Assembly: GCF_036417845.1 (NCBI RefSeq)
Contig: NC_089981.1
Location: 885,501 to 949,500, forward strand
Direction of reading: 5' to 3'
Source: Apteryx mantelli
Lineage: Eukaryota > Chordata > Aves > Apterygiformes > Apterygidae
DNA length: 64,000 nt
The position numbers were made by a program, and so were the translations under genes. The notes below the pieces were generated by a model. The model saw only the letters and a program-made list of their open reading frames with translations, was not told the origin of the DNA and did not search any database. Below, one piece after another: positions 1 through 12,522 of this stretch (positions are counted from its first letter, which is position 1; each line of letters opens with the position of its first letter).

Positions 1-1130
1 CCCCTCACAAAGGTACCAGGGAGGAATTCTGTGGCCTCATCATGCCGGGAGTCAAATCAGAGAGTGCATAGCCGCCTCCTGCCAATCTCCTGGGCTTCCC
101 AGGTAACCAGGGAGAGCCGGTGGCTGCTGCAGGACTGGACCTTGAGCCTCACTGCAGTGACACTGGAGCAGAGACCTACAGCGATCCCCTCCTGTCTCCA
201 TCCCAGGGGTGGGAGATAGATCACAGCCGTTTCTAGTTGGAGGGGAAGAGGCCAGAGACAGAGCCCAGCCTGCCCAGCTCGTGGGGACCCCATCAGAGGT
301 TTCACTCCCACAGAACTCAGCGCAGCACATTAACTTGTTTCTCTTACCTCTCCGGCTGCCTCAGGCATAGGTGTCTGTGGAGGATGGAAAGCACCAGTCC
401 AGCATCTCAGCTCCTCAGTGGCGCTCATTCGACAGAGACGCATACGGAGGTGGGTGCAAGAGACCCCAACGGGGGCCCATCTTGCCTTCAAAGAGACACC
501 CAGAAGAATGGGTGAACTGCACCCAGAGAAGCCCTTTCTCCTCAAGCAAGCACAAAGCAGGAGCCAGGCTCAGACTCAGCTGTCCAAGGCAAAATAGATC
601 TACCCTTTCTGCTCCTCCAGTATCTGGTGGGAAAAACAAGGCCAAACTGTGCCCCAGGATCTGCTACCAAAGATGCAGGGAGAGGAGCAGCTGTTTGATA
701 GGGGTCTTTGAAAACATCGGGCCTTGCCTGGCTCCAGGCAGCCCTAGGTTTGCCGCCGCTCCAAAACACCCAGATCTTTCATCGGACCCTTCACACAGGA
801 CTAGATACCTCCATGGCCTGGGTGTGAGAGGTCATGAGGGAACAGGGCTGCGAGCACTGCCCAGCTCACCAGAGGCGGCACCTGAGAAAGAAACACGTCC
901 TCGTGCTCACAGCCAAAGCTACAGCAGGCCAGCGTAAGAGCAGCTGTTCCACCAAAGCAGGGGACACGTGTCCCCGTTAATGGCTTCCACACACCAGTGG
1001 TGGGGAACACCTCTCGGGGCAAGCAGGGTGCTCCGATTGCCAACTGTGTTACCCAGTGCCAGGAGCACTGCAGATGCAGCCAACTGGTCCTTTCACCCTC
1101 CTCCTGGGCACCCAGATGACAGCGAGTTGT
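1..1130. other. Left-edge intergenic stretch, no gene recognised
   Basis: This stretch lies beyond the 3' end of PRPF19. Open frames of up to 188 codons exist on both strands, but none resembles a protein I know, and I could not chain splice-flanked exons. A few donor-like sequences on the minus strand (for example near 1-8 and 350) have no convincing partners. In mammals ZP1 lies on this side of PRPF19; I see no ZP1 exon here. Confidence 0.5.
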
Positions 1131-1157
1131 GCGCGTACCAGGTAAGATGAATAGTTC

Positions 1158-1163
1158 TTTATT
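1158..1163 (-). terminator. PRPF19: PRPF19 poly(A) signal (AATAAA on the minus strand)
   Basis: TTTATT on the plus strand reads AATAAA on the coding strand, about 415 bases past the PRPF19 stop. It is the first canonical hexamer downstream, so the 3' UTR probably runs from 1578 to roughly 1135-1145. Confidence 0.7.
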
Positions 1164-1578
1164 TCCGTAATGAAACTAGATAGCTGCTTACAAAACCTGC
1201 ACATTCTCCCCCCTCCCTCCCTCCCTCCTTACACGCATCCCCACTACGGTCTCTCAATCACAAACACCCATCAGCAAATGGGTTGGAGCCTTTTGTTGAC
1301 TCGGTTACAATCACAGAAAAGAATCTAAAGCCAGAAAGACAAACACGAAACCAGAAAAGGAGAAAAACAAAACAACAAATCCATGAAGCACAGGGAAGGC
1401 GACATCCTGGTAACTTTCCTTCTGCCAACGGCTAGGGCAGGGAAGCCCAGAGAAGCAATGAAACACACCTGCCTCCCTCCCCTCCCACACAGCCCCCCAC
1501 CCCCACCCCAATACTCCCTCCGTCCCTCCCCAAACCCCAACACGGCAGCGTGAGACCCCCTTGACCCCACGTCTGGGA

Positions 1579-4500
1579 TTACAGACTGTAGAACTTCAGG
1601 CTCCGGTCCATGCCCGTTGAGGCGATGAACTTGGCGTGGTGGCCAAAAGCCACTCCTGTGGTGAGGCCGCTGTGCTCTGGGGAAGGAAGGCAGCACGTGG
1701 TTATGGCACGAGCAGGTGAGCTCGGGCAGAGCAGAACACTGGGCTTTAAAGGAATTAGCCTCTGCTACATGCTCTTTCCATGCTGAGGGTCACTGACTCG
1801 CAGCAGCAAGAGCAGAAAAAGATCATCTCCAAATCCAGCCTGCTCTCGAGATCCCGAGAGTTCACGCTGCACAGCCAAGGAATTGCCTCACATTTTCCCC
1901 CACACCTGGGGTAACTACTGGCAGAGACACTGGTGGGGAGGGTATCACTTTGCACCCCATAGCTAGGTCTGCAGCGCCATGTACACCAGAACCAGATTTC
2001 CTCTTCCCAAGGAGTGCACCCGAACACCTCCCCCTCCAACTGTCCCTCGACGTGCCTCCTCCCAAAACCTCCACCAGCCAGAACCCCTCACCTGTGAAGT
2101 GAAGGATTTCTGTCCACTGCTTGCAGATGTAGATCTGAACATCTGTCCCACCCAGGGCCAGGTAGGTGCCGCTCTGGTCAAAGATGAGAGACTTCACCTG
2201 CAGAGGAGAGGGAGAAGCAAGGCTTCAGACCGGGCCCAAGAAGCTCCAAACTGGCCACTGGGGGCCAGGGAGGCAGCAACTCTTCTCCATGCCAACACCC
2301 CATAGAGGCAACCCCCTGCAACTGGCACCTCCGCATCAGGCTTCCCCAAAACGGAGGAGCGCAGTTAGCATAGGGCTGGGAAAGTGGACATGGCGACAGC
2401 AACCGGCCAGCCTGCCCAGCCAGGCAATCGCACCTCAAAGTTATTGTCCAGCTGCAACGTCTTGAAGTTCTTAAGCTTACGCAAGTCCCAGAGCTTGACA
2501 GAGGAGTCGTCCGCAGCCGTGGCGAGATAGTAGCCGTTCTCAGAGAAGGCGATGCTAGTGATGGGGCCTGAGTGCCCTGGGAAGTTGGCCACGTTGGTAC
2601 GTTCCTGGGAAGACAGTTAAATGCTGGTGACTCCTAGGGAAACGCCGACTCAACATCCTCAGCCCTCCAGGGCAGCTCTGGCGGGGGTTTGGGCAGCAGT
2701 TTGGCAGAGAAAGCCCAGGTGAGCACAACAGCCCACAAAGGGGCAGGATGGCAAGAATTTGCATTGCCCAGAGAAGTAGGGGTGAGGAAAGCCATGGGGC
2801 ACTGTCACCCCATGCAGCACCCAAACTCTTACTCTTCACATCGGCTCCAGGGACATGACAGAGCAGATCCCTGTTAACTGCCACGTTCTGTCCATACAGC
2901 TGAGCCAAGCAAACAGCCTTATGCCAATCTGTATCATCAGTCCGCTTCAGTTACTCATCCCACAGCGGAGCCAGACAGGCTGCCTGCAAACCCTCCTGCT
3001 CCCAGGAGCTCTCTTAGGGACACAGCAAACACCTTCTCGTCACAAGAAGATCCCGATCGCCAGCTACGGCGCCAGAAAAGAGGCAACTCTTGAGCTGAAG
3101 CTTTACGTTTTTGGAGAAAATATCAGAAGAGATCCCCAAAGCCTCCCCCCAGACTCTCGCTCCAGCAGACATTGGTTCCGCGCCTTGGACTGAGCACTCT
3201 GCTGGGCACCAGACTGAACAGACCAATACTGGCTATGTCCCCTTGCACTTCCCCAAACCCTCTTGCCTGCCCAGAGCTACCCTTACCTTCAGATCCCAGA
3301 TCTTGATCTGGGAGTCCATCGTCCCTGTTCCAAAAATGAGCCCGTCTGGGTGGAACTGGGCACAAGTGAGAGCTGCAGAGACACAGGGAGAAATTCAGAG
3401 GGCTGGGGAGAGTCTATCCTGGGAGACCTTCTCGCCTTGTTACCAGGGGGCCCCCACACAAGGTTTTCTGGGCTCTTGGAGACCCAGGGACCTGTGGGCA
3501 GAAAAATCCCTTCTCCACAAACTCTCAACAGTCCCCAGGGGTGGGGATACCCAGCTATAAGCCTTACCACAGCCAGAGCTCTCATCCGTCACCTTGGTGA
3601 GGACACGGCCTGTCTGGATATCCGAGAAGGCCCAGTACTGGAAGAGACGAACAGAGCGTTGAGTACTCAGAGATGAGGCGTAGGGGGGCGTCTGTACTCT
3701 CTGAGCTGGGTCTCACCTGGTCATCAGAAGAGCTGAGGAGGTAGTCACCTGTCGCATGGAGACTCAGCCCTGTCACAGAGCCCTCGTGGGCACGGACAAC
3801 TTGCACACACGAGGCATTGGGCACAGACCAGATCCGGATGGTTGCATCAGGAGAAGCTGAGAACACCAAGTCCTAGACAGGGATGAGGCAAGGAGGTTAA
3901 TGCCAAAGGCATACGGTCAAAAGACTTTCATCTCTCCATCTGAGAGTTTCCTGCAAACGAGAACTGGCCTATCACCAGTCTGCCTGAGATGAAGACCACC
4001 CCTCTCCTAGAACAGACCACCAGGAGATGGGTCCAGGATGTCTGATCTAGAGCCATCTGCCTGGGAGGGAAGAGGCCAAACGTGGGCGTAACCGCACCTG
4101 AGATGGGTGGAACACGACACTGGTAACCTTCTTAGAGTGTCCCTTGAGCGTTGCCAGGATCTGCTCTGAGCTCTTGTCAAAGACAATGACGTTTTTATCA
4201 GCCCCGCCTGGAAAACAAAGCGGAGAGTTGTGAGAAATGGGAGTGTGTGGCCAGCCAAGTCCAAGTCCATCCACCTTTCCTCAGGACCACGTTGTCCTGA
4301 GAAACTTTGCACTGAGCCGAGAGAATTCCTTATGCCCCTCGCCACATATCCACCCCCCGGAAGCACAGAGAAAGGAGCCTGCCCCAAAGCAGTCACAGCT
4401 CTTCACTAACAGCAGCCAGTCCCCCACAAGTGGAGATGGTTCCCTTACCAGTGAGGATCTTGTTGGTGTCGGAAGGACAGAGGTCCAGGGCAAGGATCCC

Positions 4501-7456
4501 TGGGATGCTGGCGCTGTGCAGCCCCTGCACCAAGTAAAAGGACATCGGATTAATATCACAAGCAAGAAAACGCCCCAAAGGGAATTGAGAGGCCCTTGAG
4601 GGGAGCCCAGCGTGTTTCCTTCCAACAGTGGGAGTTTGTGCCACATCTGTTCCAGCACATGCCCCATCCCCGGCTGCCCGTGACACAAAACGCCATGAAC
4701 CTCTTCCTGCTTTGCCCAGCAGCAAATCTGTTGCTCATTAATGCTGCAAAGCGGCACAGGAGATGCCTGGATGCCCAGCTGGCAGAGCCGAGCTTTCAAG
4801 CCCTTGTCTCATGCCACGGCACTCACCACATGCGAAGCAACCTGCCGATACTTGCTGAGCTCCTCTGGCTTCACCAGCTCCTCTGGAACCGTCTTGCCTC
4901 TCTGCAGAAGAAAAACAACGTGGAGATAAATAACGGCCTCCCTCCGGGGCACTTCACATCCTGACTTCCACAGCACCTGGTTTCACATCACCCAAAGCCA
5001 CTCAAGCTCCATCCCCCAGAGCGAGATGCAGCCCCTCACCTTCTTACGCTCCGTGGTCAGCACCGTAGCCTTGTCTTGAAGCTGCAAAACAAGAGAAGGT
5101 TGGTTACAAACTGATTCGGGCTCTCATGGCGAGAAACCGGAGAAGGCCATGGCAGCACGAGCAGAAGATCCCTTACCTTCTGAATGATCTCGGGGGTCAT
5201 GCCTGCAAGCTCTCCCAGATCCATGGACTCCCCAGCACCCTGCACAGGACAGAGAAGGGGGCTGGTTACATCCAGGATGGGAAGAAAGGGGAAATGTGCT
5301 GAGATATGCAGTTGAGACTCACCGCCACGTTCGGCTGGGAGGACGGCACTGTCTGGGGCACGATGAGACCAGCCTGGGGTTTCAGAGTTGCCAAGGCTGC
5401 GGAGGCAGAGAAAGCCTACGAGTTAGACAGGCCACTCGAAGGAAAAAGGAGATGGTGTCCAGCACAGTGATCTCTATCCAGCCTACCTGCTCCAGAGCCA
5501 CACATTGCCTCTCCTCCCCAGCCCACTCTCCCTGAGACCCACGACATTCTCCAGGGGCACACAGCCCCCCCACAGCTCCACGTCACCTTCTCTGGCCGCG
5601 GTGACCTCCTTGGTGAGCCGAGCAATGACACGGCAGGCGGCATCGTGCTGGTAGAGCGCATGGGACAGCTCCTGGCGCGTAGTCTGCAGCTGCTGACGGA
5701 GGGTGAAGCTATGCAGCATGACAGCGTCCTGGCAGGAGGAGGAAGAGCCAGACAGGCAGGGGAACGCATTAGCCTCAGTGCAGTCACCCCTTCCTCCCAG
5801 AAGGGGCCAGCACTGGTGCTTAGCTCCATTCTCAGCCCCAACCCAGCCAGGGGCCAGCACTCACCCACTCATCCTGGAGGGCTTTCAGGATGGCTGGTAT
5901 GCTAGTAGCAGACGGCGGCTTGGGCCGGATCGGGTGAGCAACTGGGAACGAGACAGTGGGAACGCATCAATCTCTGGGGTCAGCTGGGTTCTCAGCATCG
6001 CCTAAAGACACCGTCTTCAACCAATCCCTTCACACACACACACACACGTGCTCCTTTCTATCTATATCCGCTAGCAACTCATCCCTTCAGCTCGGCTTTC
6101 TGACTGCATCACTGGTTGATGGCTTGGCCTCCCTGGGCTATCAGGGAGGGCACCATTGACTAGTCCCTTGGGAAATTTTTTCTCAGGGTCTCAGCACTTT
6201 CTCCTCATGACTTTGAGCTGCTGCCAGACCAGATACAACCACCAGTCCAGCTTATCTGGCAGCCTGCCCAGGGCACAGCCCACAGTAGCCACAGCAGAGC
6301 AATGCAAGGTGCCTAAAACCCCATCTGTGCACATCCCGCCTCTGCAGATCATAGATCTTTTCAGCTGAACATCACTGCTGCACTGACGCCACTCTGCTGC
6401 CGCTTCTCCAAGTCCTTTCTCTGGCAGCATCACCCATGTTAATGAATTCAACTGCCTATGCCCAAAATGACTTGTGCATCTCTGTCCTGCACCCCCAGTC
6501 CTGACGCAGCCAAGACCCTTGTGCTTCCCCAGAGAGAAGCAGTACAGGCACCGCAAAATGCAGGAACTCGGGCTCTGAGCATCCCTGGCTGGGAATTAGA
6601 TCTGCTCCTGGCACGTGCCCTTGTTACCTTTGATGTCTATGAGCTGCTCCTCCGAGAGAGGCTGGTTGTTTACAGGGTCGGTCCCATTTTCTGCAATGTA
6701 TTTCTCGATCAGCCTGCGCTCGTAGACATGGTTGGAGACTGGGGACACGCAGGGGTGCTCAGGCACCTCGTTAGAAACTGTTCGAAGGAAAGAAGGAAGA
6801 TTGCATGGGTTACAGCACCACTGCATGGCATAAGACTAGGTCCTGACGTGACTCAAGTGCTGGCAGTCCCTGCCGGCCTGCTGCCTCTCACGGGTGAGAA
6901 CAAGGGTCACCCCAAAACCCCACGTCCTCTCCAAGAGTGAAGCCGCTCTGTGCGACATGCCCTTGATACGAGGGGCAGAGCAGAGCTCCTTCTAAGGCAT
7001 TTATTGCCACCTCTACACCAGGCAAGCGAAGCATCTCTCGTTGCTCCCCTCCCCATCAGGCAGCCCAGGCGCAGCGGCCAAGCGCAGCGCGGCCAGCGCC
7101 TCAAAGGGCGGCTATTAACAAGCTTTCCTAAATCCCTCTCCGTATCACGCCGCGAGCGCGGCTCGGGGCCCGGCACCCCCTGCTCATGCTGCCCGTTCAG
7201 ACAAGGCGCCAGCGCCAGCTCTCTCCTCGCGGCTGGCAGGGCGGAGAGGCAGCCGCTGGCTGCGGGTGCCCGCACGGGCCGGTAAAACCCCTTCTCGGCG
7301 CTGCGGCCCTGCGCCGCAACGCCGGCGGGCGAGAGCCGAGCGCCCCCCGGCACGACGGCGGGGCCGCGGCGGGGGCCCCGCACGGCGAAGGGACGTCCGC
7401 CAAGCGGGCCGGGCCGGGCGGGCGGCCGCGCACTCACTGGAGCAGATGAGGGCCAT
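1579..7456 (-). CDS. PRPF19: Pre-mRNA-processing factor 19 (U-box E3 ligase, WD40 protein), complete
   Basis: PRPF19 is the scaffold of the nuclear NTC/PRP19 complex: a U-box ubiquitin ligase needed for spliceosome activation and also used in DNA-damage signalling. Coding exons, 5' to 3': 7438-7456, 6628-6777, 5865-5941, 5587-5728, 5323-5396, 5177-5239, 5040-5081, 4827-4901, 4449-4524, 4098-4207, 3717-3872, 3568-3637, 3287-3372, 2434-2604, 2092-2197, 1579-1676. They sum to 1,515 nt, giving 504 aa, the same as human. The start MALICS differs from the human MSLICS by one residue. The U-box is at about residues 1-70 ([19 protein letters not shown]), followed by the coiled-coil tetramerisation region ([18 protein letters not shown], about 90-135) and a seven-bladed WD40 propeller from about residue 219 to the C-terminal FYSL. 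All introns are GT-AG. The gene is divergent from TMEM109 across a CpG island. Confidence 0.98.
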
Positions 7457-7960
7457 GGCGGGCCCCGGGGCCGCCCCGCCGCCACCGGGTGCGGGTGCGG
7501 GTGCGGCGCGCGCGGCCGCAGTGACGCTCCGAGCCGCTCACGCGGGCCCCGCCGCCGGAAACGGAACTGCTCCCGGCGTGCCCCGCGCCCCGAGGGGGGG
7601 GAGGTGAGGCCGCCGCGCCGCTTCCGCCGCGCCGCTTCCGCCCCGCCCCCTGGCGCCGCGGGAACGGCGCCTCCCGGCGTGCACCGGGGAGAGGAACCGG
7701 GGCGCCCCGCCCCCCCGCCCCGCCCAACGGCCGCCGGGGAGGGCCGCGTTGCCATGGCGACCGGCGCCCAGAATGCCGCGCGGCGCGCCCCCCGCCCGCC
7801 CCCGGACTACGGCTCCCGGCGAGCACCGCGCCGGGGCGGGTTCGCTTCCGGCCTGGCCGCGCGCGCGGGTCCCGGCCCGGCCCGGCAGCGCCCCCGCGCG
7901 GCGGCGGTGAGCGCGGCCCCCTGCCGGGGGGGGGGGGGAGCGAGGGGACCTGGGGGGGGC
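7080..7960. promoter_or_regulatory. CpG island promoter of PRPF19, probably bidirectional towards TMEM109
   Basis: This GC-rich, CpG-dense DNA surrounds the PRPF19 start codon. Upstream of it are GGGCGG/CCGCCC-type boxes and no TATA box, as expected of a housekeeping promoter. The first annotated gene on the other strand is TMEM109, whose coding part starts at 9288. A donor-like GGCGGCG|GTGAGCG lies at 7900-7913 and could end a non-coding TMEM109 first exon at 7906; a second candidate donor lies at 8757. Neither can be chosen without transcript data. Confidence 0.65.
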
Positions 7961-8097
7961 GCCCGAGGGGAGAGGGGGCAACGGGGGGACGGGGCTCTCG
8001 GGAGATGGGTCCTGCGGGAGGTGCGGAGGGACGGGCGCTAGGGCAGCGGGGACCCAGCGGCGTGGGGAGCGGTGGGGTGTCCCGGGCGGCGAGGGAC

Positions 8098-8440
8098 CCG
8101 GGGGGGGGCGGGAGAGATGGGGCAGGCGTGAGGACGGGGGACCGGGGGGGGGCGGGAGAGATGGGGCAGGCGTGAGGACGGGGTGCCGGGGGGGGGACGG
8201 GAGAGATGGGGCAGGCGTGAGGACGGGGTGCCGGGGGGGGGCGGGAGAGATGGGGCAGGCGTGAGGACGGGGTGCCGGGGGGGGGCGGGAGAGATGGGGC
8301 AGGCGTGAGGACGGGGTGCCGGGGGGGGGGGACGGGAGAGATGGGGCAGGCGTGAGGACGGGGTGCCGGGGGGGGGGGGACGGGAGAGATGGGGCAGGCG
8401 TGAGGATAGGGTGCCGGGGGGGGACGGGAGAGATGGGGAA
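8098..8440. repeat. G-rich minisatellite, 44-48 bp unit, about 8 copies
   Basis: The core GAGAGATGGGGCAGGCGTGA recurs with starts near 8112, 8156, 8201, 8245, 8289, 8336, 8384 and 8428. Each unit ends in a run of 7-12 G, and length differences between units come mainly from these runs. The array lies between the divergent PRPF19 and TMEM109 genes. Shadow reading frames through it on either strand are not genes. Confidence 0.9.
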
Positions 8441-9240
8441 CTTTGGGATCAGGGTCCTGGGAGATCGTGGGCACCTCGGGGATCGGGAGTGATGGAGCAC
8501 CCAGGAGGCAGAGACGTGATGTGGGGTGATGTGGGGTGTCTGTAGATGGGGAGAGACGGGGCGCCCCATAGCGCTGGCTGCCTCGGGGGCCAAGGAGGGC
8601 CGGGGTGCCAAGGCGGAGGTGGCAGCAAGGGCCGGGGCGGGACGGGCTACTTGGGGGGAGGACCTGGGTGCTGGGGGGAGCAGGGTGTCCCGGAGGAGCC
8701 GGCGGCGATGGTGACGGTGCCCCTCGGCCCCCGGAGCGGCCGTCCCTGCCGGGACGGTGAGGGGTGCCGGGCGCTGGGCTCGGCCGCCCGGGAGGGCCCC
8801 CCGCCGCCGCGGCCCGCAGCCCGCCGGGGACGCCTCGCTAAAGATAGCCGCCGGCCTGCGGAGCCAGGGCTGACTCAGCAGCGGGCGCCCGCCGGGGGCC
8901 CTGCCCGGCCCGGCCCCTCGGCAGCCCTGCGGACGGACGAGGGCTCTGCCTGCCCGCGGGGCGCCCACCCTGGGGCAGCACCACCTCCGGCCTCGGAGCG
9001 GGGAGCCGGCAGGGCCGGCCGCCTCCGGCCCGCCAGTCCGGGGGATCGCAGCTCGCCGGCGAGGCGCTGGGAGCCGCTTGGGTGTGCTTGAGAAGCTGCT
9101 GGGCTGAGGCCAGGGCTGAGGCTTGAGTGACGGCGGAGGTGGCCTCCGGCGCCACGGGGAAGGTGTCAGCTGCTCGGCGCCCGCGCCAGCGCGGGGGCAG
9201 CAGGGCCCCTGCCCGTCCAGCCCAGCGCCTACCCAGGCTC

Positions 9241-9258
9241 TCTTCCCCCCCCCCCCAG
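9241..9258 (+). other. TMEM109: Splice acceptor of the first coding exon of TMEM109
   Basis: An 18-base, nearly pure pyrimidine run ends in CAG at 9256-9258. It places 29 bases of 5' UTR before the ATG at 9288 and shows that transcription starts upstream, in the CpG-rich block. Confidence 0.7.
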
Positions 9259-9287
9259 AGATTCCTGGACTGGACGCAAGACCGAAG

Positions 9288-10747
9288 ATGGGGAGCGATC
9301 CGTGGCGCCGGCTCCTGCTCCGGGCCGTGCTGGCTCTGCTCCTGGGGGCCACCTTCCTCGGGGCGGCGGCGGGCAGGGTGGACGACGGGCAGGAAGGCTC
9401 CCGGAGGCAGGACGCCGTCGCCGACGACCTCCTCTCGTGGCTGGGCCGAGCTGCGAGGGACACCCTGGAGACCTGGGTGGGCCGCGAGTCCCTGCAGCTG
9501 GTGGCGAAGGTGAGGATCTCCGTCGGGCCGTCCGCGGGGCAGCGGCAGCGGCAGGCGGGGAGCCCACGTTCCCGCTGGCTCTAGCAAAGCCCCGCAGAGG
9601 ATGCAGGAGCCTGCACCCCGGAGAGGGATTTGGGGGCGCCTCTCCCTTTCACCCTGGGGCGCAGGGAAACCCGGGGGGCTTGGATCTTCCTGTGAGAAGA
9701 GCTGCTCTGCCTGGACACCAGTGCTGTCCCAGCTGTGGTGGGATCCATCCCTCGCTAATCCACCCGCTGGGCCACCCGGCCTCCCCAGCCGAGCGGCAGG
9801 GAAGCGAGCCCCGCTCGTACCAGGAGATGCTTGTTCCTCCTGGGAGAGGCAGCAAAGCTTTTCTCCCTCCCCGTGGTGCATCCTCTCTGCCAGCCCGTGG
9901 TGCCGAGCAGCCTTGTCTCTCCCTGTTCCTCACAGAGCCTCTCCGCTGTGCTCTGGACCGTGTCCTCGGGCATCTCCGTGGCTCTGGCTACGCTCTGCAA
10001 GATCCTGGGAGACATCCTGACTGCCTTTGGCCTGAACGGTGAGCCAGCCCTGCTGCTGCCTTCCCCGGGGTGCCCCCACTCCAGCCGTGCCCTGAGGGCA
10101 GGCCGGGCAGAGTGTGGGGGGGAACTGAGGCCCAGGGAGACCAGCGGCCTGCGGGGCTGCTTTGGTGGAGCCCGTGGCCTCCCTTCGCCGGTAGGAGCGG
10201 GGGGCTCCTGGCAAGGGTTTAACATGGCCCTGGGTTTGCTCCTGAGGCCGGTCAGGTGAGGGTCGGAAACTCCCGCCCCAGCCTTTCGCCGGCAAGGAGA
10301 GTCTCCTCCCTCGCCGGGAGGGTCGTGGCCGGGCTGGCTCTGATGCCTTTCTGCTTTCCAGGGGACATCCTGGTCCAGAGCGTGAGCCTGGGCCCCGGCG
10401 AGGTGCAGAAGCTGCTGCTGTGGGGCTTGGCCCTGCTGCTGAGCTCCTGGCTGCTGGCGCGGCTGCTGGGGCTGGCGCTGGACCTCCTGGAGCACGCGCT
10501 GTGGTGGGTGAAGCTGTGCTGCTTCCTGCGCGCCTTCTGCTACATCGTGGTCTCCCAGGAGAACCCCACGGCGCAGGCGGGGCTGCTGCTGGGGCTGTGG
10601 GTGCTCTACGCCCTGCTGGGGCGCCTGGCGGGGGCGCGCGGCCCCAGCGCTGAGCTGGAGGCCACCGTGCGCAGCCTCGAGTGGAAGGTGGAGGAGCTGC
10701 GGCGGCGGCAGAAGTGGGGGGGCCCCCGGAACCGGGAGGAGGAGTGA
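9288..10747 (+). CDS. TMEM109: Transmembrane protein 109 (mitsugumin-23), complete
   Basis: TMEM109 is a small protein of the ER/SR and nuclear membranes, described as a voltage-sensitive cation-conducting protein and linked to protection from DNA-damage-induced death. Coding exons are 9288-9509, 9936-10038 and 10362-10747: 711 nt, 236 aa, against 243 in human. The first exon opens at an acceptor (exon start 9259), so at least one 5' non-coding exon lies upstream. The protein begins with a signal peptide (RAVLALLLGATFLGAAAG), then a lumenal region (LSWLGRAARDTLETWVG). Hydrophobic segments come from exon 2 (TVSSGISVALATLCKIL) and exon 3 (LLLWGLALLLSSWLLARLLG and a further stretch ending VLYALLGRLAG). 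The tail is a short charged coiled coil (LEATVRSLEWKVEELRRRQ) ending in an acidic EEE. The order of segments matches the mammalian protein. Confidence 0.95.
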
Positions 10748-11548
10748 GCTGCCCCCCCCGCCCCCCCATGCCGGTGGCCCCAGCGCTCCCAGTGCCCAAC
10801 CTCCCCGCTGCACCCCCGCACCCCGCCGCTGCCCTGCCCACCCCCCGCCGTGGCACGTCTCCCTTCCCGTTGCCACCACCCTTCCCCAGTTCTCCCAGGA
10901 GGTGTTTTTAACCAGCCCGGGGGTGAGCTCCAGCCAGGAGCCCCGTGTCCCGGCGAGGGGAACAGGGCGCCTGCTCCACGCAGCACCCGCAGAGCTGGGG
11001 ACCTGCTCCCTACGCGCACGCCGCAGTGCCTTCGTTCGAGCCAGCGGTGCCTTACGCAGCCCGCACCCACGGAAGGAGATGGGGGGGGGCTTGGTATGGC
11101 CACAGTGACCTCCTTCGCCCCCCAACTCCAAACCCAGCCCCCCCCCCAAAGAGGAAAGCGGGGGCGCGTTTTAATCCGCGGTGCGTTCGCCTCGCCTGGC
11201 AGCGGCGCCACGCATCCGCCCGTGCCAAGCGCACAGCCGTTGTGTCCATCTGTCCGGGGAGCGGGTACGGACGCAGCTCGGCGGGAGGGCGAGGATTCGG
11301 CTTACCCAGCTGGGCACCTGCTCCGCTCCTCTGGGCGTCCCTCGGAGGGGCGGTCTCCAGCCACGGGCCTCCCTTTGGGGAAGGTGACGGCGATTTCTCT
11401 CCCTTCCCCAAAACCGGGGCTTGCGTCTGTGCCCGGCGGGGGTGCCAAACTGCTGCGCGTGCCTCTCCTCGGAGATGGCTGCCAAACCCTGCCTTGGGGG
11501 TTCTTGTTTTTTAAGCTGCTTTTTAAACTATTTTGATACGTGATACCA

Positions 11549-11554
11549 AATAAA
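11549..11554 (+). terminator. TMEM109: TMEM109 poly(A) signal (AATAAA)
   Basis: This canonical hexamer lies 800 bases past the TMEM109 stop at 10747, in a short AT-rich patch within GC-rich DNA. The 3' UTR therefore covers about 10748-11575. Confidence 0.85.
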
Positions 11555-11575
11555 CACTATTTAATCACAGCCCGG

Positions 11576-12520
11576 CGAGTTCATTTTCCCGTCCCAGCCG
11601 AGAAGCAGCAAGGACGAGACCGGGCCCGGCTGTCCTGCACGGGATGCCTGCGTGGGGAGCGGCGTGGGCATGCCGGGGGGCCGCCCCGGCGGCGGGATGC
11701 CTGAGCCGGGGGCTGGCGGGGGCAGCTGCCGCGAGCTGGGCTGCCGTCCCAGCCGTCCCTCCCTCCCGCCTGCTGACCAGGCTTTCGGGCAGCGAGCCCT
11801 GGCGCCGCCGCGCAGCCCGGAAAGGGGATTAATGGCTCCTAAGTGACCGGCTCCGTCCCTGCCACCTGAGGCCCCCGCGCGCGCTGTGCCCCAGTCTGGT
11901 GGGTCCCTCCGTGGGGTGGGGGACGCCGGCTGTGCTCTGTCCCCCTTGTGCCAGGCCGTTTCCCCACCACGCACACGGGGATGGGCCCCAACCCCCACAG
12001 CGGGTTTCTTGCCCCCCTTGTCCCCCCCCCCCCCCAACGCTGTCTGCTTTAACTCTTTGCGAGCTACGTGGGGCTTCACTGGCGTCCCTGGGACCTGCTC
12101 TGCCCCCGGTTTGGGGGAGGCAGGTTGGGGCAGGTGTGCTGGGCGTGGGTCCCGCATTTCTGGGGCAGGTGGAGGGCGCCCAGGGCCCGTAGCAGGCCGC
12201 GACACGCCAGGCTGTGCACGCCGGGCCGCGCACGTGCCTCCCTCCATCTGTTTGCCGAGGCTGGAGGATATGGAGGGAGGTTAGCCGTGCCAGGATCCGG
12301 CCCCTTCCCTGTCCCCATCGCCCTCCAGCCGGCCCCGCCACGGGCGCCCGGTTGGTGCTGGGCTGGCTGGCTGCTTGCCCCTGTCTGCCTCTACCCTCCC
12401 AGTATTGCCCAGTGTCCGCCCAGTCCCGCCAGGGCCACCAGGATCGGTGGAAGGCAAAGCATGGACGCTGGCCTGGGTGCAAGCCCCATCCTTGGTGATG
12501 GATGTCTCCAACATGCCTGG
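11576..12520. other. TMEM109-TMEM132A spacer, no gene recognised
   Basis: This is GC-rich DNA between the TMEM109 poly(A) site and the minisatellite upstream of TMEM132A. Frames are open by composition only: they lack recognisable protein sequence and disagree with splice sites. Confidence 0.5.
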
Positions 12521-12522
12521 CA

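Noticed and set aside
8098-8440. CRISPR-like regular spacing of repeats
   Set aside because: This and the other arrays are contiguous tandem minisatellites without unique spacers, in a vertebrate genome.
7434-9881. Long minus-strand frames (346, 347 and 641 codons) through the PRPF19-TMEM109 interval
   Set aside because: They cross the G-rich minisatellite and CpG island and overlap the TMEM109 exon on the other strand. Composition is low-complexity P/R/A/S, and stop codons are rare simply because of GC content.
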